From CAZQCI01 sp964592255 (GTDB taxonomy: Bacteria; UBA10199; SBBF01): DNA of 64,000 nucleotides. The stretch lies in assembly GCA_964592255.1 (NCBI GenBank), contig CAZQCI010000001.1, positions 19,114-83,113 on the forward strand, read 5' to 3'. A program made the position numbers and the translations under genes. Shown here piece by piece: positions 25,887-35,297 of this stretch (its first letter is position 1; each line of letters opens with the position of its first letter). The notes beneath the pieces were generated by a model. The model searched no databases. It worked only from the letters and a program-made list of their open reading frames with translations, and was not told the origin of the DNA.

Positions 25887-27527
25887 TCATCTCAATATCT
25901 TTTTCTTAAGTGCTAAGGCTTCCGGAAATTTAAAAAAAGAAGTAAGAGCAAGGTATAGAAAAGTAAACGGAATCAAAACAAACATCGCCGTCAGCCACGG
26001 ATGAAGTTGCGGCATCGGAAACAAGAAGGCCCCTATTTCTCCTCCGGCTAAATCAGTTCCATAAAAAAATGTTAACATCATTTTGATTCCTAAACTGAGT
26101 GCTCCTGCACAAACAGCAGATCCCCATAAGCGAGACAAAAAAGACAAAGAAAGCCCCGTTTTGCCAATACGCACTGAAAGACGACGACGCAGAAGAAGAA
26201 ACTCAATCCACGCGGCAAAGCCGGTTGTGGCGGTAATCCCTACCCCTCCCATTTCACGACTTACACCCAACACGCCCGGCAATTTAACCGCTGACCAATA
26301 AGCCAGCGCCGCAGTTAAAATCACACGGAGTGCGGCAAAATAAAGAGGTGTTTTTGTGTCTCGCAGAGCATAAAACGCCGAAGCATAAAGTCTCCCCATC
26401 GTGCTGGCTACAAGGCCACACGTGGAACCCATTAAAAGATACCACAGATAGCGCGTGTCAGAGCTATTGAATTTACCAGTTTGAAACAAAGCCCCGCCCA
26501 CAATATCCCCCAAACAAAACAGACAAACCGTTGAAGGAATGACAAAAAAAGCAATGCGTCTTAAACCATTGTTAATACGTGCTGCAATTTTTGAAGCAAC
26601 TTCTTCAGAACTTCCTTGCGAACGCGACATTTCCGGAAGCTCCGCAGCCGATACCGCCATCCCAAAAAGACTGATCGGAATTAAATAAAGAGCTTGAGCA
26701 TACGCAAGCGCTGACAACGCACGTTCCGAAATAAGAGAAGCATACGCCGTATCGATATAAGCACTCACCTGCACCACGCCACGCCCTAAAACTACAGGCC
26801 CAAAACTTTTAAGCACCTGACGAATATGGCGATTTCCCGCTTTTAAATTAGGTTTAAATTGTCCCAACAAAGAAGAAACAGCAGGCCATTGAATAGCAAA
26901 TTGCAGTAAGCAACCTACCGCCACGCCATAAGCAGCGCATAGAGCAAGACGTTCTTGAGAAACATGTTTAACAAATCCAAAAATAAGCACCGAAAAAATA
27001 ATTGCCGCATTCCACAACACCGGCGCCATATAAGCGATAAAAAATCGGCGATGACTATTTAAAATACCCAAGCACCAAGCAGAAAGAACCAGTAGCCCCA
27101 CTCCCGGAAAAATAATACGAACTAAATTAATCGTCAGAGCTCTGGTTTCACCACTAAAACCGGGAGCTACTAAATCAATCAGAAGAGGAGTAAAAAAAAC
27201 TCCCAAACTCACCAAAATTGCCGTTACTAAACTAAGCAAACCAAAAACAGCGTTAGCAACAATATTAGCTTCCTTCTGATCATCTTTTCCCAGTAGAGAA
27301 GCATAGACGGGAATAAAAGAAGCAGACAAAACCCCTTCACCAAAAAGATTTTGAAGAAAATTAGGAATGCGTAATGCCGCTTTAAAAGCGGCTGAAGCCA
27401 TTGAGTTGCCCAGATAGTGCGCTAAAACCCGTTCGCGCAATAAACCCATAATGCGTGAAAGAAAAATTCCCGCACCGACAAAAAAAGCCCCTCGAGAGGA
27501 GCTAGAAGATTCTGTAGATTGAGCCAC
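25887..27527 (-). CDS. murJ: Lipid II flippase
   Basis: A 546-residue MurJ/MviN protein, a MOP-superfamily transporter with about 14 helices that moves lipid II across the inner membrane for peptidoglycan synthesis. The N-terminal region has the family pattern GAGIFLSRIMGLLRERVLAHY and ALRIPNFLQNLFGEGVLSASFIPVY. A basic N-terminal Arg-rich loop and the Arg-rich C-terminal end are as expected. It is a single gene ending near a palindromic repeat on one side and divergent from the DTG-linker lipoprotein on the other. Confidence 0.95.
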   Translation of the reverse strand: MAQSTESSSSSRGAFFVGAGIFLSRIMGLLRERVLAHYLGNSMASAAFKAALRIPNFLQNLFGEGVLSASFIPVYASLLGKDDQKEANIVANAVFGLLSLVTAILVSLGVFFTPLLIDLVAPGFSGETRALTINLVRIIFPGVGLLVLSAWCLGILNSHRRFFIAYMAPVLWNAAIIFSVLIFGFVKHVSQERLALCAAYGVAVGCLLQFAIQWPAVSSLLGQFKPNLKAGNRHIRQVLKSFGPVVLGRGVVQVSAYIDTAYASLISERALSALAYAQALYLIPISLFGMAVSAAELPEMSRSQGSSEEVASKIAARINNGLRRIAFFVIPSTVCLFCLGDIVGGALFQTGKFNSSDTRYLWYLLMGSTCGLVASTMGRLYASAFYALRDTKTPLYFAALRVILTAALAYWSAVKLPGVLGVSREMGGVGITATTGFAAWIEFLLLRRRLSVRIGKTGLSLSFLSRLWGSAVCAGALSLGIKMMLTFFYGTDLAGGEIGAFLFPMPQLHPWLTAMFVLIPFTFLYLALTSFFKFPEALALKKKILR

Positions 27528-27742
27528 AAAAAATCTCTAATGAATTTCAATTATTTTGTCCATGCAAACTAAGAACAAACTCCTCGTCTCAATAGTGTGA
27601 CAAAATAAAAAAACTGCCATTTGTTTGACATAAACTTGTTGCGACAATGTGGTTGTACTTTTCTTCACACCCCTGGTTAAAGCGGACCCATCTTAAATAC
27701 TGACTTTTTGATTTTAACTTTAACCCTTTAATAGGAGAAATG

Positions 27743-28990
27743 ATGAACCCATTATTATTACCCTTGTTACTTGTTGCCTGCGGAGGCAAAGACGAAAATC
27801 CACATACCGACGATACCGGTTCTGCTGGTAACGACACAGGCTCTATTGATTCACAACCCAATGATAGCGACAGCGTGGGAGGAACTGATAGTGATACAGG
27901 AACCCCCTCTGTTGATGATAGCAGCGATACTGGAGACAGTGGCGACACCGGAGAAGTCTATACTCCATCCTGCTTTATCGATGCCTTCACCATGGACACT
28001 ACCACCGTCACCATCAGCGGTCTTCAACCTCAAGTCAGTAGCTCCGTATGGGACCCTATTTACAACTCCCTCATCGTCGGTACCGATGAAGACGACACCC
28101 TTGGTTCCCAATATGGCTATATTTCTGCCGAAGATCTTGATGCTGGCACGTCAACGGTTCTATTAAGCGATGACGAAGCCGCCTTAACATATAATATGAA
28201 AGGTCTCGCGACCTATCATACAGACAGCGCTGATGTACTCTTTGCTGTCGAAGGTTCGGAAGGCCATGGCGCTAGAATCCACACCATTGATATGCAAACC
28301 GGCGACTCTTATCTTCAAGAAGATAAAGACGGTGAGATGGATGACAGAAACAATTTGGACAGTGAAACCGCTGATTTTAAAGAAATAGAAAAAGAAGATT
28401 TAGAAAATGATCCCGACTACAAAGCGGGAGCAATGATGCTCGTCGTCTCTCCTGATAAAGATAAGGCTAACTTTTATGTGGCGGATACGGCAGAAGATGG
28501 ATACCAACTGATTGGAAAATATGAAACAACGGTCTTTGATGATAATGGCATCCCCAATGCCCAGCAACTTGAACTAGTCAAAGAATTCAATCCTGTTGAT
28601 GACTTTCCTGAATTAACAGAGCAACTCTATGGCCGAAAAATTAGAGGCTTAACTCTTAACGCGGATGGTACCCGGTCTGTTTTCTATGGCACCGAAGGGC
28701 TCCATAGCGTTTTCGGCACTGAAGAAGGAGATACCGATCACGTTTTTGAAGGATCCCTTGTTCTCCTCTATGATAATGATTGGAATCGATTGGATCCACT
28801 GGGTGATGCCGATGGCGTCCACTATGATTGGGCAGAAAATGATTCCCAAAATCCGGGAGACTTTGCAACACGCATGGTCACTACAGACGAAGATTCGGAT
28901 GCCAAAGAGGATTATTGTGTCGTTTACACTCCTCTGGATAACACCACAGCAGGAATGGTGGAAATCAGAAGCACAAAAGTCGATCGTTAG
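27743..28990 (+). CDS. Lipoprotein with Asp-Thr-Gly linker, beta-propeller-like
   Basis: A 415-residue protein. The signal MNPLLLPLLLVAC is very short, without basic residues, and ends in a lipobox at Cys13. Residues 20-75 are an Asp/Ser/Thr/Gly linker (DTGDSGDTG). The folded part has repeated strand-turn units with DG and DED loops (VWDPIYNSLIVGTDED, GLTLNADGTRSVFYGTEG), suggesting a beta-propeller related to secreted esterase-like or phytase-like proteins; the function is unknown. Two adjacent ATGs occur at 27740 and 27743; the second sits at a better distance from AGGAG. A strong terminator follows. Confidence 0.65.
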   Translation: MNPLLLPLLLVACGGKDENPHTDDTGSAGNDTGSIDSQPNDSDSVGGTDSDTGTPSVDDSSDTGDSGDTGEVYTPSCFIDAFTMDTTTVTISGLQPQVSSSVWDPIYNSLIVGTDEDDTLGSQYGYISAEDLDAGTSTVLLSDDEAALTYNMKGLATYHTDSADVLFAVEGSEGHGARIHTIDMQTGDSYLQEDKDGEMDDRNNLDSETADFKEIEKEDLENDPDYKAGAMMLVVSPDKDKANFYVADTAEDGYQLIGKYETTVFDDNGIPNAQQLELVKEFNPVDDFPELTEQLYGRKIRGLTLNADGTRSVFYGTEGLHSVFGTEEGDTDHVFEGSLVLLYDNDWNRLDPLGDADGVHYDWAENDSQNPGDFATRMVTTDEDSDAKEDYCVVYTPLDNTTAGMVEIRSTKVDR

Positions 28991-29001
28991 AATGAAATAA
29001 G

Positions 29002-29034
29002 AAATCCCCCTTCCTAAAACAGGAAGGGGGATTT
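29002..29034 (+). terminator. Strong intrinsic terminator
   Basis: A perfect 14-pair stem (29002-29015 with 29021-29034, rich in C/G runs) closes a five-base AAAAC loop. The T-rich tail TTTTATTA follows. It is placed 12 bases after the stop of the lipoprotein gene. Confidence 0.92.
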
Positions 29035-29133
29035 TTATTAAACAGTAACCCCACATACCCATTTTCGTCTTTTCTTGCCTTATTCGTTTTAAACAATTAA
29101 GATGTTTGGTTCAACTTTAACCAAAAGGAACCC

Positions 29134-29538
29134 ATGGAAAACAAATTAGCCGTCGGCAAGGAAGTGTTATCTTATTGTGGTAAATGCAAACTACCCTTAA
29201 TTCACGTCATCGTAGCCTTGAAAAACCCAACCACTATTGCCACATGCGAATGCAAAACATGCAAAGCGGTTCATCTGTATCGCGACCCTGTCACAGTGGG
29301 AGCCAAGAAAAAAACAACCAAAACTTCAACAAAAAAAGCTCCCGAAAAAGTATGGAGCCCTACCCTTTTTGAAGGAGGGATTAAACCCAAAACTTATTCC
29401 ATGAGTGGCTCCTTTAAAGAAGGGGATCTCATTGCCCACCCCACTTTTGGCAAGGGCGTTGTCGAAAAGATTCTTCCTCCTAACAAAATGGAAACCCTCT
29501 TTGAGCAGGGAATGAAAATCTTGATCTTTGCAGCGTAA
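29134..29538 (+). CDS. Small zinc-ribbon protein with UvrD/CarD-like C-terminal module
   Basis: A 134-residue protein in two parts joined by a Lys/Thr/Ala-rich linker (about 55-72). The N-terminal part has four cysteines (CGKCK and CECKTCK) around a beta-hairpin, a probable zinc ribbon. The C-terminal part, FKEGDLIAHPTFGKGVVEKI followed by KILIFAA, matches the small tudor-like module at the end of UvrD/PcrA helicases and in CarD-like proteins, which contacts RNA polymerase in those families. A role in transcription is therefore possible. No neighbour suggests a pathway. Confidence 0.65.
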   Translation: MENKLAVGKEVLSYCGKCKLPLIHVIVALKNPTTIATCECKTCKAVHLYRDPVTVGAKKKTTKTSTKKAPEKVWSPTLFEGGIKPKTYSMSGSFKEGDLIAHPTFGKGVVEKILPPNKMETLFEQGMKILIFAA

Positions 29539-29614
29539 AGACACTTCACGCTTGCCATCATAATGTCACGAAGTGGTCAATAATTTGACAAGGTTTTAGA
29601 TTATTGAAGATGGG

Positions 29615-31468
29615 ATGAAAACTTCCCCTATCTTCTTGGCTCTATTTTCACTAGCCCTTTACGGTTGCAGCGGAAAATCTTCAGACACTCACGACAACGC
29701 CATCACCATTGCTCCCTTGGAAAGAACACAAAACCCCAATGGAGGCACAGTGAAAGGGTCATCATCTAACACCCCAAATACATCTTCTAATCCAAGCCCT
29801 AGTGGAAGCACCTCTGGAAGAGGCGGAAGCACAGGCTCCGAAAGAGATACAGACCCAAGTGGCGGCACAAGTTCAACCACACCCGAAGAGGAAACCGACA
29901 CAACACCTCACGTCTCTTCTATTTCGATGGAACGCATCGGACGTTTTTCAACTGGCCTTTTTAATGAAGATGCTCAAACGATTTTAGATTACGACTCCAT
30001 CAATGAACGGGCTTTTGTCATTAATTCCAGCAGCGCTCACCCTTCTGTGTCTGTGCTGGACATGAGTGACCCGTTAAACATTGTCGAATATAGCGCCCAT
30101 TCAGCCATCGAGCCGTATTATCCCGGTACAACCCCATTGGGTATTTCAATTTTTAAAACATACATTGCGATTTCATACCAAGCTAATCCTAAAACCGATA
30201 ATGGTTACGTAGTTTTTTACGACTCTAACACTTTTGCCGTATTGGCCAAAGTTACCGTAGGAGCAAATCCAGACATGATTACTTTTACGCCGGATGGTAC
30301 TAAAGTTATTGTCGCCAATGAGGGCGAGCCGAGTGACGATTACACGACAGATCCCGTAGGTTCTGTGGGCATTATTGAGCTTCCTGATGACATCACCGAT
30401 TTGAGAAATAGCGATGTAAAAACAGCCAGCTTTACAAGTTTTAATGCTCAAAAAATAATTTTAAAAAACAGAGGCGTTCATTTTTCAACAACAGGGGCTA
30501 GTGTTGCCAAGGATTTAGAACCAGAATACGTTACGGTTTCGGACGATGGAGCCACCGCCTGGGTTGTCTTACAAGAAAACAATGCTTTAGCCGTTGTCGA
30601 TATTAACAGTGCCACCGTTACCAAAATACTTCCCTTGGGTGTAAAAGATTTTAATGACTCTTCTTTAAGCCATGGACTTGATCCAAGTGATAAAGATGGC
30701 GGGGCCAACATTAACAATTGGCCTGTGTATGGCATGTACCAACCGGATGGTATTGCCAGTTATACCGTAGATGGGAACACCTACCTCGTCACCGCTAACG
30801 AAGGAGACGGTCGGGATTATACTGGGTTTAGTGAAGAAGCTCGTGTGGAAGACTTAACTCTAGACTCTACGGCCTTTGCTGCTTATCCCGATCTAGATGA
30901 TGAAGAAAATTTAGGCCGACTGAAAGTCACCTCTTCCAAAGGAGATACGGATGGAGATGGCGATTATGATGCTTTGTATTGTTTTGGAACACGCTCCTTT
31001 TCTATTTGGTCCAGTGTTGGAGAATTAGTTTATGACAGCGGCGCCGATTTTGAAGAAAAAATTCTAGAAACTGCTGGAGAAGATTATTTCAACACAGACT
31101 ATAATTCTAACGAAGGAGACTCCCGTAGTGATAATAATGGTCCTGAACCGGAACCCCTAACTGTCGGCACCATTTATGATAAAACTTATGCTTTCATCGG
31201 TATGGATAGAGAAGGAGGAATTATGATCTATGATATCACCACTCCCTCCTCTCCTACTTTTGTGGATTATGTCCTTAACCGCAATTTCACCGCTGTCCCC
31301 TCCGACCGTTTGATCACCAGCGATGATGGAACCAGTGACTTATCTCCAGAAGGGATCCGCTTTATCTCTGCGGAAGACAGCCCCACCCAAGCTCCGCTTC
31401 TTCTTGTCGGTAATTCAGTAAGCGGCTCTACTACGGCCTATGAAATCGACGTGACACTCACGGAATAA
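29615..31468 (+). CDS. Choice-of-anchor I domain lipoprotein
   Basis: A 617-residue surface protein. Lipobox ALYGC (Cys18), then a long Ser/Gly/Pro/Thr linker (about 30-95), then a beta-propeller domain (about 100-615). The pattern GANPDMITFTPDGTKVIVANEGEPSDDY, split over two adjacent strands, plus QPDGIASYTVDGNTYLVTANEGDGRDY and LSPEGIRFISAEDSP, identifies the choice-of-anchor I family, often linked to secreted phosphatases or nucleases. No enzyme domain is attached here, so binding or another unknown activity is likely. A single transcription unit before the Pel-like cluster. Confidence 0.85.
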   Translation: MKTSPIFLALFSLALYGCSGKSSDTHDNAITIAPLERTQNPNGGTVKGSSSNTPNTSSNPSPSGSTSGRGGSTGSERDTDPSGGTSSTTPEEETDTTPHVSSISMERIGRFSTGLFNEDAQTILDYDSINERAFVINSSSAHPSVSVLDMSDPLNIVEYSAHSAIEPYYPGTTPLGISIFKTYIAISYQANPKTDNGYVVFYDSNTFAVLAKVTVGANPDMITFTPDGTKVIVANEGEPSDDYTTDPVGSVGIIELPDDITDLRNSDVKTASFTSFNAQKIILKNRGVHFSTTGASVAKDLEPEYVTVSDDGATAWVVLQENNALAVVDINSATVTKILPLGVKDFNDSSLSHGLDPSDKDGGANINNWPVYGMYQPDGIASYTVDGNTYLVTANEGDGRDYTGFSEEARVEDLTLDSTAFAAYPDLDDEENLGRLKVTSSKGDTDGDGDYDALYCFGTRSFSIWSSVGELVYDSGADFEEKILETAGEDYFNTDYNSNEGDSRSDNNGPEPEPLTVGTIYDKTYAFIGMDREGGIMIYDITTPSSPTFVDYVLNRNFTAVPSDRLITSDDGTSDLSPEGIRFISAEDSPTQAPLLLVGNSVSGSTTAYEIDVTLTE

Positions 31469-31488
31469 ATTGAAGAGTCAACGACTAA

Positions 31489-31494
31489 TATAAT
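31489..31494 (+). promoter_or_regulatory. Candidate -10 box for the Pel-like operon
   Basis: A perfect TATAAT hexamer lies 35 bases before the ATG at 31529, in the only spacer (60 bases) ahead of the cluster. No good -35 is found at 16-18 bases upstream, so expression may depend on an activator. This is a sequence match only. Confidence 0.35.
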
Positions 31495-31528
31495 TGCCAA
31501 AATGTAAAATTTGGATTCTAATTCAGGT

Positions 31529-32029
31529 ATGAATAAAATCATCCCTGTACTCATTATATTTTTCCACCTTCTTTTTAGTTCTATCTCTATGGCAGAGGGC
31601 CTATGCACGCCAGAAGAACACACTTATTTTTCTTGTCCCATCAAAAGTGGTAAAACCCTTTCCGTCTGCGGTCAAAAAACGGCGGACAGCCTTAGCTGGC
31701 TGCAATACCGTTTTGGAACAAAACAAAAAATAGAACTAAGCTACCCAACAGATGCAAAAAACATTAAACCGGGGGAAGTCTTTTCCTTTTCTCATTATAT
31801 GCGGGGTTCTCCTTTTACTCAAAACGATAATTTAAGTTTTACCAACGGTAGCACAACCTACAATGTCACCGTAGATTTAGAAGACGCTTCCGTAACCGAT
31901 GATGGAAAAGAGCTTGTCAAATATGGTGTAGAAATCACCACGACTGAAAAACCAGACAACCCTATTTTTATCTCGTGTACCAAACCCGTCACCAATCATT
32001 TGGACGAACTACAAGGGCTAATTCCTTAA
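31529..32029 (+). CDS. Small exported protein at the head of the Pel-like operon
   Basis: A 166-residue protein with signal peptide MNKIIPVLIIFFHLLFSSISMA. The mature part has a Cys-bearing N-terminus (LCTPEEHTYFSCPIKSGKT, SVCGQK) and beta-rich remainder, with another Cys near the end (FISCTKP). I do not recognise the family. The start is taken at 31529 rather than TTG at 31511. It ends 10 bases before the first receiver gene, so it is probably part of the operon. By size and position it could stand in for the missing PelC, but it has no lipobox and shows no PelC pattern. Confidence 0.6.
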   Translation: MNKIIPVLIIFFHLLFSSISMAEGLCTPEEHTYFSCPIKSGKTLSVCGQKTADSLSWLQYRFGTKQKIELSYPTDAKNIKPGEVFSFSHYMRGSPFTQNDNLSFTNGSTTYNVTVDLEDASVTDDGKELVKYGVEITTTEKPDNPIFISCTKPVTNHLDELQGLIP

Positions 32030-32039
32030 GGAGAGTACC

Positions 32040-32408
32040 ATGGCGGATGCTAAAACCATTCTTGTTGTAGAAGATGAATATTTTTTGGCCGAATCTATCA
32101 AAGATCGTTTGGAATACTTAGGCTACCAAGTTTTACTGGCAGAACATGGTGAAGCCGCTCTTGAATTATTAAAAGAAAAAAAATGCAATTTGATTCTCTT
32201 AGACATCATCATGCCCGTTTTAGATGGCTGGGATACCCTCAAAGCCATTCGACAAAATTCTCAACTCAAAAACTTGCCTGTCATTATGGTTTCAGCCAGA
32301 GCTACGGATCAAGACAAAGAAAAATCTCTGGCCTACGGAGCCAATGATCACCTGAACAAACCTTTCTCTTGGGATGATATGGCAGCCCTCATTAAAAAAC
32401 ACCTATGA
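32040..32408 (+). CDS. Stand-alone response regulator receiver domain 1
   Basis: A 122-residue CheY-like receiver with no output domain. The phosphorylation site is Asp55 (LILLDIIMP); acid-pocket residues are Glu11-Asp12; Ser85 is the switch Ser/Thr; Lys107 is in LNKPFS. All key residues are present, so it should be phosphorylatable. A strong ribosome site (AAGGAGAG) precedes the ATG. Its stop overlaps the ATG of the glycoside hydrolase gene by four bases, tying it to the Pel-like operon. No histidine kinase is encoded in the window, so the phosphate source is unknown. Confidence 0.92.
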   Translation: MADAKTILVVEDEYFLAESIKDRLEYLGYQVLLAEHGEAALELLKEKKCNLILLDIIMPVLDGWDTLKAIRQNSQLKNLPVIMVSARATDQDKEKSLAYGANDHLNKPFSWDDMAALIKKHL

Positions 32409-33220
32409 GACAATGGCTTCTTGTTTTATGCCTGCTTTTCCTCACATCGTGTTCTTCACGTCTGCATTGGGTTATTTATTATGGATCCACACCGCCTAGT
32501 ACACCGCTCAAAAAAGTCGATTGGGCTATTTTAGAACCAGACAATCTCCAGCCTTCTTCACTTAAAAATCCGAAAATTAAAACGTTAGGTTACATCAGCT
32601 TGGGTGAAATTAATAGCTCCCGTTCTTATTGGCCCAAAATTCAAAACTCTTCTTTTATTGTAGAAGAAAACCCCAACTGGCCTGGAGCTTACCGTGTAGA
32701 TATTCGCTCGACGGACTGGCAAGACTTATTGATCCAACAAATTCTTCCTTCCATATTAAATCAAGGATTTGATGGTTTTTTCTTAGACACAGTAGATACA
32801 GCACTGTATCTGCAAGAAAAAGATCCCGTAAAATATTCACATTCTCAAGAAGCCATGGTGAATTTTATTAAGAAAATACGTGCTTCTTTTCCCAAAGCCC
32901 TCATTGTTCCCAATAATGGTCTCGAAATGCTGCCGGAAATCGGAAAAAATATCGACGCCATATTGGTAGAAGACCTTTATACCCGTTATGACTTCAACAA
33001 CAAAACTGTCATCGCCACTCCAACTGAAGTAAGTCTAACCAAGGAAAAAATGTTGGATAAATTTACACACGATTTCCACAAGCCCGTATTGGCTTTACTC
33101 TATGAAAATTCCACTAATACCCCTCTCACAAAACATGCTATAAGTAAGTGTAAAGAAAAGGATTATAGCTGGGCTGTCACAACAGTGGATCTGATGCACT
33201 GGAACGTGCCTACCCATTAG
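32405..33220 (+). CDS. Lipoprotein glycoside hydrolase, PelA hydrolase-like
   Basis: A 271-residue protein with lipobox LTSC (Cys16) and a TIM-barrel glycosidase domain of the GH114/GH166 type, the fold of the PelA hydrolase half that cuts Pel polymer. Diagnostic segments are VDWAILEPD, LGYISLGEIN (Glu68), GFDGFFLDTVDT (Asp128) and AILVEDLY (Glu189). Canonical PelA carries this domain fused to a deacetylase; here the deacetylase is the next gene, so PelA is split and this half is lipid-anchored. A role in trimming polymer in the periplasm is inferred from PelA. Confidence 0.82.
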   Translation: MRQWLLVLCLLFLTSCSSRLHWVIYYGSTPPSTPLKKVDWAILEPDNLQPSSLKNPKIKTLGYISLGEINSSRSYWPKIQNSSFIVEENPNWPGAYRVDIRSTDWQDLLIQQILPSILNQGFDGFFLDTVDTALYLQEKDPVKYSHSQEAMVNFIKKIRASFPKALIVPNNGLEMLPEIGKNIDAILVEDLYTRYDFNNKTVIATPTEVSLTKEKMLDKFTHDFHKPVLALLYENSTNTPLTKHAISKCKEKDYSWAVTTVDLMHWNVPTH

Positions 33221-33226
33221 CCATTT

Positions 33227-35296
33227 TTGAAAAATTTTATTCAACAATTGATTATTGTATTTTCTCTGTTGCTCCCTGCTCTTTCGGGTTTAGCAGCCTC
33301 TCAAGAGCCTCTTTCACGGAAAGTATTAGCGCTTTATGAATCCAGCGTTTATTCAGATCCAGCCTCTACACTCATTCATCGGACGGCAGAACTCACATTA
33401 AACTATTTGGGCCTACAAGTGGAATACCGCCCCGTGGAAAGCCCCCTTCCTTCTGATGATGACATGCAGCCTTACATAGGCTTCATCACTTGGTTTACCA
33501 ATGAAAATGCCGTCCCCCATCCGGATCTTTACTGTCAATGGATGCGCCATCAGATTCAAACAGGAAAAAAAATAGTTCTCTTAGAAAACTGGGGATTGTT
33601 TCAAGACAAAAAACGTCATCTCAGCCCCATATGTGAAGACACTTTTAAAAAATTGGGAATAGAATACAAAGGGGAATACGCCGACAACCCCTACTTTTTA
33701 GAAGTAGCGGAACAAAAAACAGAATGGGTAGAATTTGAACGAAAAATTAATTTTACCGAAAACCTCACTTACAGTTGGTTTAAAGCCATTGATCCCCAAA
33801 GTACCGTCTACCTTAAAGTTCGTAGAACGGACATGGTGAATAGTGAATCAGACATGGTTGTCACCACCCCTCAAGGTGGCTTTGTAGCACCAACCTGGCT
33901 CATCTATAACGACACAGAAACGAATCATATTCAATGGCGTGTTAATCCTTTTTTATTTTTTGAAAAAGCGTTTGACGTACCAGACTGGCCGCGCCCCGAT
34001 ACAACAACTTTAAATGGAAACCGAATTTTTTATAGCCACATTGATGGTGATGGCATTTTTAATATTTCTAAAATTGATCAAAAATCATTTTCTGGAGAAG
34101 TGATCTTAAATGAAATTTTAAAGCAATACCCCTCACTCCCTATCACACTCGGCCTCATCACAGGCTACATGGACTTGAAGGAATTCAACAATCCACGCAC
34201 TCAAAAGCTGTACCGCGAGATGATAGAATTGCCGCAAGTAGAAATTGCCTCGCATGGCTATGCCCATCCTTTGGTTTGGAAAACAGGAGAACTGTCTTTA
34301 AAAATTCCAGATTACAACATGAATGCCGAAAAAGAAATCAACGGATCTATTCAGCAACTCAACCAAATGATTGAGTCTTTAGGAATCACGTATAAAAAAA
34401 CCTCTCTCTTTCAATGGACAGGAGACTGCACCCCTTCCGCCATACAAATTAAAATGGCAGAACAAACGGGGTTACCTAATCTTAATGGAGGTGGTGGGCG
34501 CCAAGATGACAATTTCTATGGTTTAGCGGCCCTCTACCCCATCGGCATTACAAAAGAAGGCGCCCATCAAATTTATGCCGGGGCTTTTAACGAAAATAAT
34601 TTCACCAATCTGTGGAGCGGCCCTTATTATGGGTTTGCCCACTTACTCTCCACATTGGACAAAACCGAAAACCCTCTACGCCTTAAAGCCGTAGATGTTT
34701 ATTATCATTTTTACAGTGGGGAACGTTGGGCTTCACTAAAAGCTGTGAAAAAAATTTATGATTCCTTTTTAAACAAAAATATCTTCCCCATTCATGCCAG
34801 CCAATACGCCAGAATTGCTGAAGGATTTTACACAACTGAAATTAAGCGCATTGCCAGTGGTCATTTTGTCGTTAGTAAAAATGGAGTCTTACAAACCATT
34901 CGTTTTGACCATGAAAAAAGAAATCTAGACCTCTCTCAATCGACAGGTGTTCTAGGTTTTATTCACGATAAAAATGCCCTGTATGTTTCATTAGATGAAT
35001 CGGAAAACCACGTCATTCAACTATCAGAGGCTCAGCCCTCTTCTCCTTACTTAATTCAATCTACTTTTCAGGTTTCGCAACTAACAAAAAAAGTGGAGGG
35101 CTTTTCGTTTCAAAAACAAGGATGGTTAAAAAGTCATTGCCTTTGGGGAGGGCTAAGACCCAACCACAGTTACCGAGTCATAACACAAGATGAAACTCAA
35201 CGATTAACAACTTCTTCAACAGGGGAATTGAAAATAGACTTTCAAAAAAGTGAAAATGGATTAACCCCCGTCTTAGTAAGGGTTGAAGCAGAATAA
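33227..35296 (+). CDS. Exported polysaccharide deacetylase, PelA deacetylase-like
   Basis: A 689-residue protein with a signal peptide (residues 1-24) read from a TTG start; no ATG precedes the signal. After an N-terminal flavodoxin-like part (about 30-240) comes a CE4-fold deacetylase domain. The metal site is IFYSHIDGDG (His271, Asp273, Asp275) with ASHGYAHP (His343, His347), matching the Asp plus HxxxH site of PelA. A beta-rich C-terminal domain covers about 540-689. It would remove acetyl groups from the amino sugars of the polymer in the periplasm. It follows the hydrolase by six bases. Confidence 0.85.
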   Translation: MKNFIQQLIIVFSLLLPALSGLAASQEPLSRKVLALYESSVYSDPASTLIHRTAELTLNYLGLQVEYRPVESPLPSDDDMQPYIGFITWFTNENAVPHPDLYCQWMRHQIQTGKKIVLLENWGLFQDKKRHLSPICEDTFKKLGIEYKGEYADNPYFLEVAEQKTEWVEFERKINFTENLTYSWFKAIDPQSTVYLKVRRTDMVNSESDMVVTTPQGGFVAPTWLIYNDTETNHIQWRVNPFLFFEKAFDVPDWPRPDTTTLNGNRIFYSHIDGDGIFNISKIDQKSFSGEVILNEILKQYPSLPITLGLITGYMDLKEFNNPRTQKLYREMIELPQVEIASHGYAHPLVWKTGELSLKIPDYNMNAEKEINGSIQQLNQMIESLGITYKKTSLFQWTGDCTPSAIQIKMAEQTGLPNLNGGGGRQDDNFYGLAALYPIGITKEGAHQIYAGAFNENNFTNLWSGPYYGFAHLLSTLDKTENPLRLKAVDVYYHFYSGERWASLKAVKKIYDSFLNKNIFPIHASQYARIAEGFYTTEIKRIASGHFVVSKNGVLQTIRFDHEKRNLDLSQSTGVLGFIHDKNALYVSLDESENHVIQLSEAQPSSPYLIQSTFQVSQLTKKVEGFSFQKQGWLKSHCLWGGLRPNHSYRVITQDETQRLTTSSTGELKIDFQKSENGLTPVLVRVEAE

Positions 35297-35297
35297 A

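Noticed and set aside
27851..28111. Antisense open frames over the DTG-linker lipoprotein (also near 28649-29062 and 15619-16023)
   Set aside because: They mirror the codon pattern of the real gene on the other strand and lack start signals or family features.
29582..29610. Promoter for the choice-of-anchor gene based on TTGACA at 29585
   Set aside because: No acceptable -10 box lies 16-18 bases downstream.
31529..32029. Calling the small exported protein PelC
   Set aside because: It has no lipobox and shows no PelC sequence pattern; only size and position would support it.
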